Shown here one piece after another: positions 33,690-43,735 of a stretch of DNA of 64,000 nt; within the stretch, counting starts at the first letter, position 1, and each line of letters begins with the position of its first letter. The notes under the pieces were generated by a model, which saw nothing but the letters and a program-made list of their open reading frames with translations, was not told the origin of the DNA and did no database searches. The translations under genes were made by a program, and so were the position numbers. This stretch comes from Brachycybe producta (lineage: Eukaryota; Arthropoda; Diplopoda; Playtdesmida; Andrognathidae): contig JAUPFP010000019.1 of assembly GCA_036925085.1 (NCBI GenBank), forward strand, positions 254,001-318,000, read 5' to 3'.

Positions 33690-34400
33690 TCACAGATTTC
33701 CCCGTTTTACCTTGAGCGGGTACTGGAGGCTGGGTAGCCTTCTTCTCCGCTCGCCGGTCCCTCTTCGGGTTGTCCGACTGCCAGCCGGAGTGGCCAGCTA
33801 CTGCCTCGGGCGGACCCGATTCAGCAGCCTGTTTCTCTGGCCAAGCAGCCCCTGAACAACCGTCAGGGCGGGCGAGTCTCTGCTCGAAGCCTCACAGCAG
33901 GCGTGAACTTCTTCAACGCCTCCTCCTTAGCTTTGAGCTTTGCCTCTCTCTGCGAGAGCCTTGGCTCTGGCAGTGATCCGTGCGGCTCCGGACTTCTTCT
34001 TGCACTTCCTTGCACCGTCCTTCTTCACCTGCACGGTCAGAATCTCCCCGATGAAGTATCGACGGTCCCCGACCAGGAAGCCACCTTCCTGGACCATGTC
34101 CCGTCTAGCTTCATCTAACTGATCCTAGCGGCCTTCTTCCTCGGCCAAGGACACAGCCACGGCCTCCAAAGACATTGGATCGGCGGGAAGAATTCCGGAG
34201 AATCCCGTCCCAGACGGTTTACCCTCGGAGGCTGAACTACTCCCGTCAGACTCCGAAGAGCCCTCTGAAGAGGCATTATGGCTCTGCCACCGCCTGAAGG
34301 CGTCAGCCACCGAATCAACGGTGGTTTCGACCTCCATCTCCGTGTCTATGACAAAGGACGCTCCCAAGAAGACGTCCTCACTGTCGTCGACCACCCTAGA
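33690..34400 (-). pseudogene. E3 region ahead of ORF3: charged, coil-like frames
   Basis: 34394-34125 encodes an acidic, Ser-rich segment (FVIDTEMEVETTVDS). A neighbouring frame has GGFLVGDRRYFIGEILTVQ followed by a basic, helix-prone stretch (ARITARAKALAE). The first block resembles RVVLYDGHIMDYKRTVLPI in E2. These are probably the broken N-terminal part of the ORF3 protein. No catalytic motif is visible. Confidence 0.4.
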
Positions 34401-35416
34401 TCAATCTAGGAGGTCTCGAACAGACGGAAACCCGGGTTCCGGGGTACTAGCGGTTACCACACCGGTAGCCGCTTTCCCACCATCAACACCCGCTTCTGCA
34501 GGCTCTCCGACCGGAGAAACTACCGCCGCCACCGACTGAACGGTGGTAGCAGCCGTATCCCTGGAGGGAGACTGCAGGTATCTGCCCCAGAAAGCTCCGA
34601 CACCGGTCGGAGTCGACGGGGCAGACCCCAGACCTTCCACGGCTTCTGCCGCCGGGGAATCAACAGATTCCACGGTGGCGTCAGCCGTTTCCGGTCCGCC
34701 AGATGATGGGGAGCCCTCCGATCCCGTCTCCAACAGCCTTGCATCCCCCGGATGCAGCGGGCTGAGGGAGGGGGACCGTCGGCCACTCCCGTCACCTTCC
34801 TCCTTCTTCTCTGTGGTGAGCCTGTGAAAAAAGGAAGAAACCGTCAAAAACAAGTTTTTACCGTGGAAAAGTGAATTCCACGGGCTTTCACCGTGAGAAT
34901 TCCCGTTTTCACCGTCCAAAGTCGGTAAACCACGGTAAAAACCATGGATAACCACCTTCGGACGGTGAAAACACCCTTTCACCGAGTTCTGACGGTTGGA
35001 AAGGGCATTGCACGGACTTCTAAAGTGCAAAATGCCGTTATCACCGTCCAAAGTCGGCAATTCACGGTCGAAACCGTGTTTTACCGCCTTCGATCGGTGA
35101 AAACCACTCCCTGGCGGGCTTCTACCATCCAAACACCGTCGAACTTGGGCCTTCCCAAGCGAAACGGCGCTCGGACGGGCTGAACCCGCCGGAAAAGTGC
35201 TTTTCATAGTGGCTTGGCCACCATGACAACAGTCATGGCGGCGAAACCACTCCCACCACGTGTGTATACGGTCATTGACCGTAAAACACACCGTTAACAA
35301 ATAAAAGAGAACTGCCAACAGGCAGGAGAAGGAAATTCCCTTAGAGGGACTTACTTTTTCAATGTTGCCCTCTTTTCCAGTTCTTGGTGGCCTCTTTGGC
35401 GGTGAATTTTGGTTTT
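34401..35416 (-). other. E3 pol-ORF3 interval with ACCGT/ACGGT cluster and tandem repeats
   Basis: The open frame 35318-34401 (305 codons) contains repeated blocks (VKHGFDRELPTLDGDNG and VIHGFYRGLPTLDGENG) that reflect about 120-bp DNA repeats, and an acidic Ser/Pro/Ala-rich end. The DNA from 34840 to 35310 is crowded with ACCGT/ACGGT motifs (about 14 by eye). I think the DNA repeats, rather than a protein, may be the conserved feature, but the frame is open and could be expressed. Confidence 0.45.
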
Positions 35417-38400
35417 TTAACCCACGTGTGGCCGGCGTTTTTTGTTGTTAAATTTGCAAACAATATGGCACCTAGCCGCCAAATTCACCGTCTTAGCGGC
35501 TAATGGCCGTGCAGTAGCGGCTAAAACACGATCAGCCGCCTCATGCATGGTCACCATAGAGATTTCACCGTCGTCTGCCTTTTTAGGGGCAGACACACGG
35601 TGAATTCTCCTACACCAAGACTGGAACTGGTGGGTAGAGACATTTACCGTCAATTCTCTTATATTGATGGTAACTGGAGATTTCATGGAGGTTTTTACGG
35701 ACGGATTTCTCCGTCCACGGACCGATTTTGTCGGACCTTTGGCTGGACACCTGGTGATGGGCCGCCCTTGGTATCCACCGAAACCGTGGTGGGCCCCAAA
35801 CACCGCAATGTCCGGCCGCCTCCTCTCCCAGCCGTCCGCCCACAGTAGCGGACTGCCAGATCTCTCCCACCACGGTAGGGATACCCAAAGAGTACCCCAT
35901 ACCGTCCAACTTCCTATTCGAGGCTCGAACAAACTCACCTCGAACACCCTCGGTCTCCGCGGACGGAGATGATACCGAGAAGGAGGGGGGGGGTCGTCTG
36001 CCTCGGAGTCGGTAGACTCCTGCGAAGAAACAGACGGTGGCTTTAGCGCCGGAGTCATTCCACTCCGTGCCGAAGCCTCCGTGGCATCGCTGTCTGCACC
36101 GGAGGAGGTGTCAGAGACACCAAGTCCATCTTCCTCTCTCACAGTGCAGGTGGGTACATACGGCTTCAGGTTATCTACGTGAAACCGGTCGCGCACCTTC
36201 CGACCATAACCGTCAACAAATTCTATCTCGTAGACTAGGTCAGAATACCGTGCGACCACCGTACCCCTCTCAGCTTTATACGCCAAGTTCCATTTCTTCG
36301 CCTGACCGAGCTTCCCAGCCTGATCTCTTATCCACACCTGATCTCCAGGCTGATAAAGAGGAGGCTCCACACGGCCAGCGTCATACCGCTCTTTTTGCCT
36401 TCTTTGAGCAGCCGTCAAACGTTGACGAGCCTGCTCCTCCACGGCTTGCTGGTCAGGCAAGTCGCGGACTGGACCGTTCGGAAGGAGGTTATCAATCTCC
36501 AACCGAGGCTCACGGCCAAACAACAACTGATATGGAGAGACCTGTGTACTCTCCTGGACAGCTGTGTTATAAGCCCACACGGCGGGCCGTAATTTATCCC
36601 ACCAGTCACGCTGTTCCTTGAGGGGATCAAGGTACCGCTTGATGGTTTCCATTACGGTTTTATTCGTACGCTCCGTAAGCCCATTAGCTTGTGGATGGTA
36701 TGCCGTAGTGAAGTAATGCGCTATGCTATAGCGCTCCCAGAACTTCAGCAGGACTTTGCTGGAGAACTGGGACCCACGATCTGAGACAAGAGCTTTCGGT
36801 GTACCATACACCGAAAGGATCTCGTCCTTCAGAAATTTCACAACACAGGCGGCCGTGGCCCTTCGTACCTCCCTTGCCACACTGTAACGGGTGAAATAGT
36901 CAACCATGATTAGTACATAGGTGACTCCACCCACGGAGGCAGGAAACGGTCCAACGAAGTCCATTTCCCAGGTATCAACTGGGTACTCCGGCACAATCGG
37001 TTGGAGAAATCCCTGACGTCGAGCGAACTGTCGCGCTCTCTGACACACCAAACATGACTTAACATATTCGGCAGTGTCCCGCTTCATACCGATCCAGTAG
37101 AAGCGTGAGCGCAGTCTTTGGTAGGTCTTAAACATCCTGAAGTGACTAGCTTTGGGAACGTCATGTAGCTTCCTTAGACAGAAAGCCCTGCATGACTTCG
37201 GCACTACCAGAACAGTTCTCAACTGATCCTGGATGGACCTGATGGCAAGCAACAAGTCATCTGCCACCACGAACTTGAACCGGAGGTTCGAGTTGGGGTC
37301 ACGGAAGATTTCACTCTTCACTCTGGAGCACCAGCCATCGGCCTCTTGCTCCTTGACCCAATCCACCTCGGAACGGATGTGGTAAATAACCTCACCTACG
37401 TCGGCTTCGATGTATTCAGGTAAGGAAAGGTCCGCCACATCACGAACAGGATACCGACTCAAAGCGTCGGCATCCACGTGCAGTGTCCCCTTCCTATACT
37501 GAACCTTAAACCGGTACTCTTGAAGCTGCATCTGCCAACACCCCAACCTGCCTTGCAGGTTTTTGGCTGTCTGCAGATAGCAAAGAGCATGGTGATCAGT
37601 TACGATCACGAACTCCCGGTTAAAGAGGTAAGGACGGAATTTACCCACGGCAAACATGACCGCCAAGCACTCCTGCTCGGTGACCAAATACCGTGTTTCC
37701 GCTCCTTTCATGAGCCGGCTTGCGTAGGCCAGAACACGGGGGACACTGTCCTCCGGTAACTTCTGGTAAACTACGACTCCCAAGCCGTACCCACTAGCGT
37801 CGGTATGTATTATTATTTCACCACGAGAATTGTACATGGTGAGCACCGGCGCTACGGTTAAAAACGCCTTTAACCGAGCAAATGCTACTTTGCACTGATC
37901 CGACCACTCGAAGGACGCATCCTTCTTCGTCAGATCATGCAAAGGCCTTGCCACTTTGGCGAAGTCCTTGATGAACCTTCGATAGTAACCGGCAAGTCCG
38001 AGAAAACTACGGATGCCTGTCACCGTCGTCGGGACATCAAACTCCTGGACTGCTCTTACGAGATCCGGGTCCGGAGCAACTCCCTTGGCACTTACTACGT
38101 GACCGAGATAACGCACTTTGTTAAAGCCAAAGAAACACTTCTTCGGCTGGAGTTTTAGCTCTGCCCCTCGTAACAGTCCAAGGACAGTGGAGAGTCTCTC
38201 GAGAAACTGCTCGAAAGTGTTCCCAAAGACGATAATATCGTCCAGGTACACCAGACAAGTCTCCCACTTATGTCCTGCCAATAAGAGGTCTAGCGCTCTG
38301 TGCATGGTGGCTGGAGCATTATAGAGTCCGAAAGGCATTTTCCGGAACTCAAACAGACCTTGAGAGCAAATAAATGCCGTTTTCTCAACATCTGGCTCAG

Positions 38401-38917
38401 CCATCTGAACCTGCCAGTAACCACTAGCCAGGTCCAAGGTAGCGAAGAACTTCGCACCGGCCAACGAGTCGAGCGCATTATTGATGTGAGGCAACGGATA
38501 CTGATCCAGCTTTGTCTGGGCATTCAATTTCCGGTAGTCCACGCAAAAACGAAAGCCACCATCCTTCTTGCGAAGCAAGATAGGGCTCGCATAGGGACTA
38601 CGTGAAGGTTGGATAACCCCTGCATCCAACATCTTCACCACCTCTTCTTTCTCAACTGCCCTGGCCGCTGGAGCGGTTCGACGCAATCCTTCTCGCACTG
38701 GAGGTTGCCCATCGGTGTCAATCGTACGTTCGACCAGAGAGGTTTCACCCAACTCTGTAAAGTCGAACGCGAAATGATCCCGGGGTGACAGCAGGAACTC
38801 CCGAAGCTGTCTCGCCTCTTCAGGCTTCAGATTGGGACCAATCTTAAGACACTCTTCAAGAGTAGGAGCCATCACCACATTGAGCACGTGGCGTCCGTTT
38901 CTGGACGCTCCTCTCAA
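35417..38917 (-). CDS. pol: E3 pol polyprotein: reverse transcriptase, RNase H, integrase (Ty3-like), 1166 aa, intact
   Basis: A single open frame with every expected catalytic residue. RT: RFCVDYRKLN (about 124-132), FFATLDLASGYWQ (D162), MPFGLYNAP, LVYLDDIIVF (YLDD 224-227). RNase H: HTDASGYG (D373), TEQECLAV (E416), TDHHALCY (D441), HVDADALSR (D484). Integrase: zinc finger H585, H592, C622, C625; core WEMDFVGPF (D653), LVSDRGSQF (D713), GLTERTNKT (E749); C-terminal domain with YQPGDQVWIRDQ and RFHVDNLKPY. It would copy the element RNA to DNA and insert it into the genome. The last 200 residues are low-complexity and may not be functional. Start: ORF from 38917; protease is encoded just upstream in a separate frame (38970-40301). 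The best preserved pol in the window; GC content is clearly higher than the flanks. Confidence 0.93.
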   Translation of the reverse strand: MRGASRNGRHVLNVVMAPTLEECLKIGPNLKPEEARQLREFLLSPRDHFAFDFTELGETSLVERTIDTDGQPPVREGLRRTAPAARAVEKEEVVKMLDAGVIQPSRSPYASPILLRKKDGGFRFCVDYRKLNAQTKLDQYPLPHINNALDSLAGAKFFATLDLASGYWQVQMAEPDVEKTAFICSQGLFEFRKMPFGLYNAPATMHRALDLLLAGHKWETCLVYLDDIIVFGNTFEQFLERLSTVLGLLRGAELKLQPKKCFFGFNKVRYLGHVVSAKGVAPDPDLVRAVQEFDVPTTVTGIRSFLGLAGYYRRFIKDFAKVARPLHDLTKKDASFEWSDQCKVAFARLKAFLTVAPVLTMYNSRGEIIIHTDASGYGLGVVVYQKLPEDSVPRVLAYASRLMKGAETRYLVTEQECLAVMFAVGKFRPYLFNREFVIVTDHHALCYLQTAKNLQGRLGCWQMQLQEYRFKVQYRKGTLHVDADALSRYPVRDVADLSLPEYIEADVGEVIYHIRSEVDWVKEQEADGWCSRVKSEIFRDPNSNLRFKFVVADDLLLAIRSIQDQLRTVLVVPKSCRAFCLRKLHDVPKASHFRMFKTYQRLRSRFYWIGMKRDTAEYVKSCLVCQRARQFARRQGFLQPIVPEYPVDTWEMDFVGPFPASVGGVTYVLIMVDYFTRYSVAREVRRATAACVVKFLKDEILSVYGTPKALVSDRGSQFSSKVLLKFWERYSIAHYFTTAYHPQANGLTERTNKTVMETIKRYLDPLKEQRDWWDKLRPAVWAYNTAVQESTQVSPYQLLFGREPRLEIDNLLPNGPVRDLPDQQAVEEQARQRLTAAQRRQKERYDAGRVEPPLYQPGDQVWIRDQAGKLGQAKKWNLAYKAERGTVVARYSDLVYEIEFVDGYGRKVRDRFHVDNLKPYVPTCTVREEDGLGVSDTSSGADSDATEASARSGMTPALKPPSVSSQESTDSEADDPPPPSRYHLRPRRPRVFEVSLFEPRIGSWTVWGTLWVSLPWWERSGSPLLWADGWERRRPDIAVFGAHHGFGGYQGRPITRCPAKGPTKSVRGRRNPSVKTSMKSPVTINIRELTVNVSTHQFQSWCRRIHRVSAPKKADDGEISMVTMHEAADRVLAATARPLAAKTVNLAARCHIVCKFNNKKRRPHVG

Positions 38918-38969
38918 CTTAGACGAGGCCCCCCTGGTCGAACCGTCCTCTGAGTGGGGTCTCCCCCTC

Positions 38970-40301
38970 TCAACTCAAACGGCTCGGCTCTTCCAGTCCC
39001 ACCACAATGGCAGCCTCCACAGCTTGAGCCGTGGCTACATCCTCTCCTGTTTCCAGGGCAACAGGTGCATTACCCACGTTCTCAAGCCAGATATCGTACG
39101 TGCCAAGCCGGTTAGCTGCAGCGATACCTGCTACTGCGAACACACCACGTCCACCTAAGGCTTTCCGGTGCGGCTCCACGAGAAGCAGCTGGCCAGGGCC
39201 GGCATGCTCTACCAACGTAACCGATACGACACGTCGTACGTGGGCTGGCAGCCAGACATTCTCCCTCAGTCGCAGAGAACAAACTTCTTCGCGCCCGATA
39301 GAGGTTCTGGTCTCGGGCAGCTCTGGTGAAACAATGTTCACCCACCCGTCAACCTTCTCGAGTGCAGGTGGATCCACTGGGAGTTGCCGTCCCGGAGGCA
39401 AAGCCCCTGGTATCGGCGATGGAATTGCTTCCACCTCCCTAGGTTCTGCAAGCGCTCGATCGGTGAATTCAGCTTGGAGGGCGTCTGGATGTGCAGTCCA
39501 GACATCCTCCCGGAAGTAGACCTTCCGGTGCACGATATCTACCATCAAGCCGAAGCATGAGGCATGATCAACGCCCAACAACGCTTCACCCTCTCCTTTC
39601 ACCAGAAAGAGAGGCACCTTGATGGTTTTCTTGTGGATGGTCAATTCCACATTTGTGACCCCTACCACCTCGATGGAGTGCCCACCCATTCCAAGAAGGA
39701 ATGAAGGAACCGCCAGTTCCTCTATAAGCAACTCAATCACTCGTGCCACCGTTATGCTTAGGACCGACACGTCGGCCCCGGTGTCTACGATCATCTCCAA
39801 GAGACGATCGCCTATCGACACCCACACCCTTGGTGAACCTACGTCGTAGGCCCGGCTCTGAAGCTCAGGAATGGGAACCCGCGGGTTCCCACCATCGACC
39901 TTCTGCCTCCCGTCCACCTTACCGTCCACACCGGACGGTAATTCCAGACGTGCAGAAGACTGGGGCACAGTCTCAGAAACCAGAGACTCCCCAGGCACAA
40001 CAGGAGGTATGGGCGCACCAACTCCTCCCACCTGCTCGATGAGCGCACGATCCAGCACCTCACCACTAGGCATGTAGGGTGAGGGGGCAAACCAGCGATC
40101 CAGCTGGCTGCACGCGGCCTCTAATGTGGAGCATAGCGATGGAAATACCCACTGGGTAATTTCTGGGTCTGCAGACCTCGCCAGAGGCACCCCTGCCTTA
40201 CGCAGGACATCCACATACTTGGAGACCGCCCGGAGGTACGTCCCTCGCTCAGAACCCAGGCCCTGACAGGCACCTGAGTTTTGAAGCTTTACCGGTCGCA
40301 C
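38970..40301 (-). CDS. pro: E3 retroviral-type aspartic protease ORF, about 443 aa
   Basis: The protease core has MIVDTGADVSVLS with DTGAD at about residues 173-177, a flap-like GMGGHSIEVVG, and ALLGVDHASCFGLMVDI, the conserved hydrophobic-Gly segment near the domain end, followed by KVYFREDVW. N-terminal to it is a gag-tail-like region. C-terminal is a pre-RT region with a beta-rich repeat-like segment (VTLVEHAGPGQLLLVEP) also seen in E2 and E5. The first codon here is GTG and the frame is open further upstream. It lies in the -1 frame relative to the zinc-knuckle frame (40594-40307), so it is probably reached by -1 frameshifting rather than independent initiation. It would cleave gag and pol in the particle. 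Confidence 0.85.
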   Translation of the reverse strand: MRPVKLQNSGACQGLGSERGTYLRAVSKYVDVLRKAGVPLARSADPEITQWVFPSLCSTLEAACSQLDRWFAPSPYMPSGEVLDRALIEQVGGVGAPIPPVVPGESLVSETVPQSSARLELPSGVDGKVDGRQKVDGGNPRVPIPELQSRAYDVGSPRVWVSIGDRLLEMIVDTGADVSVLSITVARVIELLIEELAVPSFLLGMGGHSIEVVGVTNVELTIHKKTIKVPLFLVKGEGEALLGVDHASCFGLMVDIVHRKVYFREDVWTAHPDALQAEFTDRALAEPREVEAIPSPIPGALPPGRQLPVDPPALEKVDGWVNIVSPELPETRTSIGREEVCSLRLRENVWLPAHVRRVVSVTLVEHAGPGQLLLVEPHRKALGGRGVFAVAGIAAANRLGTYDIWLENVGNAPVALETGEDVATAQAVEAAIVVGLEEPSRLS

Positions 40302-40306
40302 ACCAC

Positions 40307-40594
40307 TCAGTTCGGTGGCGACCGGCGGCGGTTTAACGAAGATTTCTCCTCGTCCTCCATGAGTCGATAGTAGAACTGGCCATCATGAACGGTGGCCAGG
40401 TACTTACGACCCTCCAGCCAAACTGGCGCAACGCCGGCGGTTGGCTGGAGGTTCTGACTCTCGTCAGGCACCACTCTGGCAACCAGCCCTTTGGCCGCAG
40501 CCTTCGGACAATCCTTCCTCAGGTGACCCATCTTGGGATGTGTCGGCTCCAGGAGCCACCCATGACGGACACGAAGAAAACCACGCCGCCACAC
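40307..40594 (-). pseudogene. E3 gag C-terminus with partial zinc knuckle
   Basis: The frame contains MGHLRKDCPK, the last part of a CCHC knuckle; the leading CxxC half is replaced by sequence continuing from the LTR remnant. Capsid sequence is entirely missing. A basic tail (SLNRRRSPP) precedes the stop, where the protease frame overlaps. A deletion joined the 5' LTR remnant directly to this point, so E3 cannot make its own particle protein. Confidence 0.65.
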
Positions 40595-40821
40595 CGAGAA
40601 TATCGCGGTAGAACAATGGTTCTACCACGAGCCGACACAAGTACCGGCCGAAAAAGGACGGTAGCAGGACGATGGAGATCCCCAAGCAGAAATCCCACCC
40701 CCCTCGCGGTACTCCCCAAATAAAGAGACACGACACACAAAGTAAGATGATAAAAGTGTATTTAATTGACACTTATGATGTATGATGCTAAAAATGATGA
40801 AGGCAGTGATATTTACACAAC
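40583..40821 (-). mobile_element. E3 5' LTR remnant
   Basis: It matches 31250-31440 of the 3' LTR (GAGAATATCGCGGTA, GAGCCGACAC, CACAAAGTAAGATGA). Its outer half, including the TATA region, is missing and is replaced at about 40822 by the TA-rich microsatellite. Confidence 0.65.
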
Positions 40822-40856
40822 TTGGCTGGATACATATATATATACATATATACATA

Positions 40857-40904
<48 letters not shown>

Positions 40905-41077
40905 CATATATATATATATATACATATATACATATATATATATACATATACATATATACATATATATATATACATATATATATACATATACATATATACA
41001 TATATACAATTATACATATATATATACATATACATGTATACATATATATATATACAGATACACATATATATATATAT
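40822..41077. repeat. TA/TACA microsatellite, left part
   Basis: Runs of TATATA and ACATATACAT units. The same simple sequence continues at 51117-51196 and 51883-52057, so it was split by E5 and a solo LTR. Tyr/Ile-rich open frames across it are artefacts. Confidence 0.9.
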
Positions 41078-41750
41078 TGTGAGCTTTTGACATCAACCAA
41101 TATTTTATTACCAACCTTTAGATGACATCTTCTACTTTTCGTTTCTTCTCTGAGCAGTATGACACCTGCACAGAGAAGATCCGAGCTGTAGAGAGAGCTG
41201 GATGGAGATAGATTGTAGTCACTCTTCTGCATGGGGGTGAAATCGATGCAGGAGAGTGGCGGCCATCTCTCTCTCTTCCGGTTGATGCTGATATACATCT
41301 TCTCCATCGGTATCCCGACCAGAGAAGATGTTGTAGCTGCTGAGAATCGTATAGCTCCTGCCCTATGAAACCTCCGGCCTCTGAAGAGAAGTTATTTACA
41401 TAGACATAAAGACAACGCTACTTCTTGTTACAACACTTTTATTCATTCCTTGTAAGAAGTACAGATACAAGGGTGAATAGTAAAATACTAACTGTGAATC
41501 CTCAGGCCCATGATTTGGAATGTATCTCAAAAACAGGCAAAGGAAAGAACTTAGGAACAAAGAGGAACACGGTCCTTTTATACCTTGGACCTGTGTACAC
41601 CTGCGAGGTGTAACCAGGTCCAAGTGACCATGGTCCTTTATGTATCAATCCGCCGCTTGGGCATGAGTCAGAGAGGAGGGAGGGACGGTTGAGAGTTGTT
41701 TACCCCCCAGGCTATGGTTTTGGCGGGATCACGATTTACAGGGTGTTACA
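41078..41750 (-). mobile_element. E5 3' LTR, 673 bp
   Basis: On the minus strand TGTAACACCCTGTAAATCG to AAAGCTCACA. It contains the promoter inverted repeat, TATAAAAGG and GAATGAATAAAAG. By eye it is identical to the 5' LTR (50431-51116) except for 13 bp missing at about 41670, between two GAGTCAGA repeats. The purine-rich GTTGGAGGGTA precedes it. The outer flank is ATAT, as at the other end. Confidence 0.93.
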
Positions 41751-42085
41751 TACCCTCCAACTTTGCTTGGAGTACGTCCTCGTACTCCAGCCAAGGGTGG
41801 AAGGTTTTCAAGTTACGCAGCGGGGAGACATGGGTGGCTGAGGACTTACCGTGTACAGAGGTGGTTATGGAAAGGCACTGGCACCGAAGTGTCAGCGCCC
41901 TTTGAAAATGCAAATTCTGAAAAAAGGCAAACACAATTAATACTCGCTGAGTGGCGAGTTCCTATGGAAATTTACAAGAAATACTTATTTATACATAAAG
42001 CAGTTATAACAGAATTCTTTTCTTTTTTTTTTATATTTTTCGAGCTCACCACCCCAATGGGCGGTGACCACACGGTTTTTCTAAT
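41751..42085 (-). other. E5 3' untranslated region
   Basis: Short noncoding stretch between ORF3 and the 3' LTR, A-rich on the minus strand, ending in the probable polypurine tract. No gene is seen. Confidence 0.6.
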
Positions 42086-43106
42086 CTATACCCACGTCGG
42101 TTGATTGCATGCACATGTACATGCAGAGACATATCCGTGAAGTGCTTGTAGGGGGTCTGACGGTGAGTGGAGGAGGTGGCTCCGCAGCCAGGGATGATAG
42201 GATTCCCAGGCGGCGACGATCCATCCGTTGTCGAAGCCCCGGAGAATCTCCATGTAACTTCGGTGGACGGTGGCGTCGGCGGCGATCAGTCGGGCCGGTG
42301 GTTGCCCGGTGAGGACACCGTAAACGGCGTCCCACAGGATGGCGGCCTGGTAAGTGGCGCGGGTCCTCCAAACGATCATTCGGGCAATGCTGTATGCTCC
42401 GTTAAGTGGGACTCCCAGGAGACTTAAAGAAAGCCTGCTGAAGGGCGCCCAATGCTGGAGTGATGGGCTGCTCGGCAAACTGGTATATTTCGATGTACCG
42501 GGTGGACGGAGTTAAGACGGCCATAGAGAGTTGCAGGTAGTATGACATTCCTACAACGTAGCGCCCTTCCTCCGGTATGTAGAGGCGCGGAAATCCCTCC
42601 ATCAGGTCATAGTGACCGATGTAATAGGTGTTCGCGGGCCGCACCTGTCGTTGCCAGAGTGCCCAGCAATTATTTAGCAGTCTTTCACATCGTGCTTCCT
42701 GACGAAGCGGTCGATATACCGGTAGTCTCCTGGTAGTGACTGTTGGTATGCGAAAAGGTTGTGTCACTTGCGGCAAAGTTAGTACGGGGGTTGCTGAGGC
42801 TGCGGCGATATGGCGAGACGAGGCAGTTGACGTCGTTAGGTCGACGGCGCGCGCAGTGTCGTCCCCGACTTCCTCGATGCCGAGTTGCTGCGTTGTCGTG
42901 TCATCCGAGTCCATCCTAGTAGATGGGTCAGGGATGGCATCGTCCTGGCTTCCCGTTGTTTCGTTGCACTGTGACATCCTTGTTCTTCCAGAATTGTTTC
43001 CGAAGTGCTGGTGACCAGCCTGGCGTTGGCTATATACTTGTGTGTTTCCCGACTTCCCCATCGAGGTGTGAAATTCCAGGGTCCCATGGAAATCGTATAA
43101 TTCCAC
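42086..43106 (-). pseudogene. E5 ORF3, one frameshift in the conserved domain
   Basis: The frame 43106-42402 encodes a low-complexity N-terminal half (D, T, Q, S rich), then the conserved domain: RLLNNCWALWQRQV, YYIGHYDLMEG, RYVVGMSYYLQLSMAVL, RYIEIYQF and LGALQQAFFKSPG. A frame change near 42405, in a GGG run, ends this frame; the domain continues in the 42478-42086 frame with AAILWDAVYGVLTG and FDNGW. The order is the same as in E1-E3. It lies about 330 bp downstream of the pol tail on the same strand. No signal peptide or membrane anchor is evident, so it is not a conventional env. Function unknown. Confidence 0.7.
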
Positions 43107-43431
43107 GAAGCTGGCTGGAACTCCAATAAGCCACCCAATTTGTTTGTTATTGGAGGCTCGCGGGGTGTCGGTTTCTGAGTATTAAACGCCGTTCTTCCAC
43201 TATTGTTTGTTATTGTTGTCAGATGACCTGGTCCCCAAACGCAGTGTACGAAAGTTTCCCCATTGGAATCAGATTCGAGTGGTGAAATGTGAGCAGGGGT
43301 GTGTGAATGTTTGTGGTCACACACGTTGTTGTTTGTTTATATTGGTGTGTGTCAGCAAGTGACCAATGTGATGATATAAACAACCAAAAGAAAAAATTTA
43401 GGTTGTATGGGTTGTTGATAGGGTTATTGGT

Positions 43432-43735
43432 TTATTGTGGTGAGGAGGTAGGTTCCTCTTGTTGTGGGGAGCTGGATTTGTCTTCCCCCTCCAACCCTTG
43501 AACAACTGTCCTCAGTTGTTTTGGCTTGATATGTACAATGTTCACCGTGTCTCGAATCAATCTTCCAAACGTATCTTCGTGCTCCAGCTCGAGCACCGTG
43601 TCGCTGATGATTTTGGTTACCGTGTAACCATCCCTGTACGAGTAACGTAGTTTCTTGGTCTCATCAGGCACGATGCGTTGATCTCGAACGAGTACTGGGT
43701 CTCCGATTTTATACGTGTGGAGTTTTTCGTCTTGC
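43432..43735 (-). pseudogene. E5 integrase C-terminal domain and pol tail, displaced frame
   Basis: The frame 43896-43432 becomes pol-like after about 43735: YKIGDPVLVRDQRI, TVTKIISDTVLELEHE, GRLIRDTVNIVHIKP, ending in an acidic/Ser tail. It corresponds to IGQKVLVRDMRI and NVVNMRPL in E2. The main pol frame stops at 43709 (RRKTPHV), so an indel near an A run at 43720-43735 separates the two. Confidence 0.8.

Noticed and set aside
32653..34118. Several plus-strand open frames of 60-120 codons across E3
   Set aside because: Antisense shadows of the GC-rich ORF3 region; the minus strand carries the conserved domain.
36037..36621. 194-codon plus-strand frame
   Set aside because: Antisense to the intact E3 integrase C-terminal region.
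40766..41307. Tyr/Ile-rich open frames on both strands
   Set aside because: Translation of a TA/TACA microsatellite.
42402..43106. Classification of E5 ORF3 as an envelope gene
   Set aside because: Position fits, but no signal peptide, transmembrane anchor, cysteine pattern or furin-type site is visible.
43709..43735. Shared frame change near the integrase C-terminus in E2 and E5 as a programmed shift
   Set aside because: The two breaks lie in different sequence contexts and E3 reads through the region without a shift; independent decay is simpler.
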